From Clostridia bacterium (GTDB lineage: Bacteria > Bacillota > Clostridia > Christensenellales > UBA3700): DNA of 7,386 nt. Shown one piece after another: positions 6,560 to 7,386 of this stretch. A program made the position numbers and the translations under genes. Within the stretch, counting starts at the first letter, position 1, and the number at the start of each line of letters is the position of its first letter. The stretch covers positions 1 through 7,386 of the forward strand of contig CAAGRV010000177.1 of NCBI GenBank assembly GCA_900772745.1. Reading direction: 5' to 3'. The notes under the pieces are model-generated. The model had not been told where the DNA came from. It worked only from the letters and a program-made list of their open reading frames with translations, and ran no database searches.

Positions 6560-6588
6560 AATATAACACAAATATAGCTAAAATGCAA
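6560..6588 (-). promoter_or_regulatory. Predicted promoter of the SpoU methyltransferase, leaderless geometry
   Basis: On the minus strand TTGCAT (6588-6583), a 17-base spacer and TATATT (6565-6560, five of six to TATAAT) precede the ATG at 6553 by exactly six bases, so transcription is expected to start at the A of the start codon. The -35 box begins at the very next base after the rplT terminator stem. The -35 match is only three of six, but the same hexamer and spacing recur in the candidate yebC promoter. Confidence 0.6.
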
Positions 6589-6612
6589 CTAGGCAACCCT
6601 AAGGTTGCCTAG
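6580..6612 (-). terminator. Terminator of the infC-rpmI-rplT operon
   Basis: CTAGGCAACC (6612-6603 on the minus strand) pairs perfectly with GGTTGCCTAG (6598-6589) around a four-base TTAG loop: a ten-base stem with six G-C pairs, 16 bases after the rplT stop. The following tract TTGCATTTT is T-rich but interrupted, so termination may be less than complete. Its position at the end of a ribosomal-protein operon supports the call. Confidence 0.75.
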
Positions 6613-6628
6613 CAAAATTCGATTTAGA

Positions 6629-6973
6629 TTATGCTCTAGCCTTTTCGCAAAGTGCAGCAAAAGCGCTTGGATCGTTTACAGCTAGGTCAGCAAGTACCTT
6701 ACGGTTGAGGTTGATACCAGCTTTTTTAAGACCACACATAAATGTGCTGTATGTCATACCGTTGATTCTTGCAGCAGCATTGATACGGGTAATCCAAAGT
6801 TGTCTAAAATCACGCTTTTTGAGCTTTCTTCCTACGAATGCGTAGTTGCCAGACTTCATAACAGCTTGACGAGCTACACGATATAGCTTAGATTTTGCGC
6901 CAAAGTAACCTTTAGCTTGTCTCATTATTTTTCTTCTTTTCTTAACTGCGTTTACGCCTCTTTTAATTCTCAT
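6629..6973 (-). CDS. rplT: 50S ribosomal protein L20
   Basis: L20 binds 23S rRNA early in large-subunit assembly and in several bacteria represses its own operon through a leader upstream of infC, which is outside this window. The 114 residues are slightly short of the usual 117-119 but intact. The basic N-terminal extension (RIKRGVNAVKKRRK) and the conserved core with LYRVARQAVMKS (30-41), YAFVGRKLKKRDFRQLWI (44-61) and RINAAAR (63-69) are clear. GGAGG at 6982-6986 lies eight bases before the ATG and starts two bases after the rpmI stop; the genes are 15 bases apart. A second ATG at 6980 is out of frame. Confidence 0.99.
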   Translation of the reverse strand: MRIKRGVNAVKKRRKIMRQAKGYFGAKSKLYRVARQAVMKSGNYAFVGRKLKKRDFRQLWITRINAAARINGMTYSTFMCGLKKAGINLNRKVLADLAVNDPSAFAALCEKARA

Positions 6974-6988
6974 TGTACATTCCTCCGA

Positions 6989-7177
6989 TTAGATCAAACT
7001 CTTGATAGTCTTTTCTTGTGTAACTGATACGTAAGCGGTCTTTCTCAAACCACGCTTTCTCTTAGAAGACTTCTTGCTAAGAATGTGTCTTCTGTTCATT
7101 TTTGCTCTCTTAATTTTGCCGTTTCCTGTCAATGTGAAACGCTTTCCTGCACCACTATGTGTTTTTTGTTTTGGCAT
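6989..7177 (-). CDS. rpmI: 50S ribosomal protein L35
   Basis: L35 is a small, very basic protein of the large ribosomal subunit, always found with L20 in this operon type. The 62-residue product is near the usual 64-65. It begins MPKQKTHSGAGKRF and has the conserved GNGKIKRAKMNRRHIL (19-34) and KSSKRKRGLR (36-45). GGAGG at 7184-7188 lies six bases before the ATG at 7177. It follows the infC stop after 24 bases and precedes rplT by 15. Confidence 0.99.
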   Translation of the reverse strand: MPKQKTHSGAGKRFTLTGNGKIKRAKMNRRHILSKKSSKRKRGLRKTAYVSVTQEKTIKSLI

Positions 7178-7201
7178 ATGTCTCCTCCAAAAATAGTATT
7201 T

Positions 7202-7386
7202 TTATTTTTTAGCCAATGGATTGAGTATCATTGCGATACTTTTACCTTCTTGATTAGGTTTTTTATCCATCACTGAAATGTCTTTGAGTAGTTCGTAAAA
7301 GTCTTCCATAACCTTGATTGCGTTCTCAGGTCTTGCATTTTGACGACCTTTGAGGCGGATGGAAACTCTTACTCTGTCACCACCTA
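7202..7386 (-). CDS. infC: Translation initiation factor IF-3, C-terminal 60 residues (cut by window edge)
   Basis: IF-3 binds the 30S subunit, keeps subunits apart and monitors start-codon and initiator-tRNA pairing. Only its C-terminal part is present, so it is easily missed. I translated it by hand from the right edge (first complete codon at 7384) to a TAA at 7204-7202. It contains DRVRVSVRLKGRQ, matching the beta strand and RGR-type turn of the IF-3 C-domain, then ENAIKVMEDFYELLKDI and the ending EGKSIAMILNPLAKK, which matches the family pattern EGR-x-M-x-M-x-L-x-P. Its position before rpmI and rplT is the conserved IF3-L35-L20 order. The N-terminal domain, start and any operon leader lie outside. 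Confidence 0.95.
   Translation of the reverse strand, partial: GGDRVRVSIRLKGRQNARPENAIKVMEDFYELLKDISVMDKKPNQEGKSIAMILNPLAKK

Noticed and set aside
6554..6571. TTG start giving six extra residues on the methyltransferase
   Set aside because: No binding site upstream, the predicted -10 box lies within this stretch, and family N-terminal similarity starts at the ATG at 6553.
1..7386. tRNA or rRNA genes, CRISPR arrays, insertion sequences, phage genes, riboswitches
   Set aside because: The three gaps over 50 bases are too short and AT-rich for them, and the remainder is intact housekeeping coding sequence; I found no transposase, integrase, att-like repeat or aptamer-like structure.

Overview
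The window is a block of housekeeping genes, all read from the minus strand, so transcription runs from right to left. It suggests a bacterium of the Bacillota, most likely a clostridial lineage. The DNA is moderately AT-rich, most genes have GGAGG-type ribosome binding sites, and the gene order (infC-rpmI-rplT followed by a SpoU methyltransferase; yebC, ruvC, ruvA, ruvB, queA, tgt) is familiar from Clostridia. RuvC is used as Holliday-junction resolvase, whereas Bacilli use RecU. TGA serves as a stop (proA), so the standard bacterial code applies. I cannot name a genus.

From right to left: (1) the 3' end of infC, then rpmI and rplT, the classic IF3-L35-L20 operon, closed by a strong hairpin at 6589-6612. 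(2) A SpoU/TrmH-family RNA 2'-O-methyltransferase with its own promoter and no Shine-Dalgarno site. (3) yebC-proA-ruvC, overlapping at both junctions (TAATG, ATGA), behind a candidate promoter upstream of yebC and closed by a weaker hairpin with a T-tract at 3199-3225. (4) ruvA-ruvB-queA-tgt, with overlaps at ruvA/ruvB and ruvB/queA; tgt runs off the left edge.

The genes serve translation (IF3, L35, L20, an RNA methyltransferase, the YebC factor), recombination repair (RuvA and RuvB branch-migration motor, RuvC resolvase), tRNA queuosine modification (Tgt, QueA) and proline synthesis (ProA). Nearly every base is coding. The only gaps over 50 bases are three intergenic spaces of 71-75 bases, and all three carry regulatory signals.

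I see no new multi-gene system. The most unusual signal is at the ruvA and methyltransferase starts. Each has a sigma-A-like promoter with a 17-base spacer, and the -10 box ends exactly six bases before the ATG. Neither gene has a Shine-Dalgarno sequence, while all eight other visible starts have one. This predicts leaderless mRNAs. In both cases the -35 box is fused to, or abuts, the terminator hairpin of the gene upstream. These are predictions from sequence alone.
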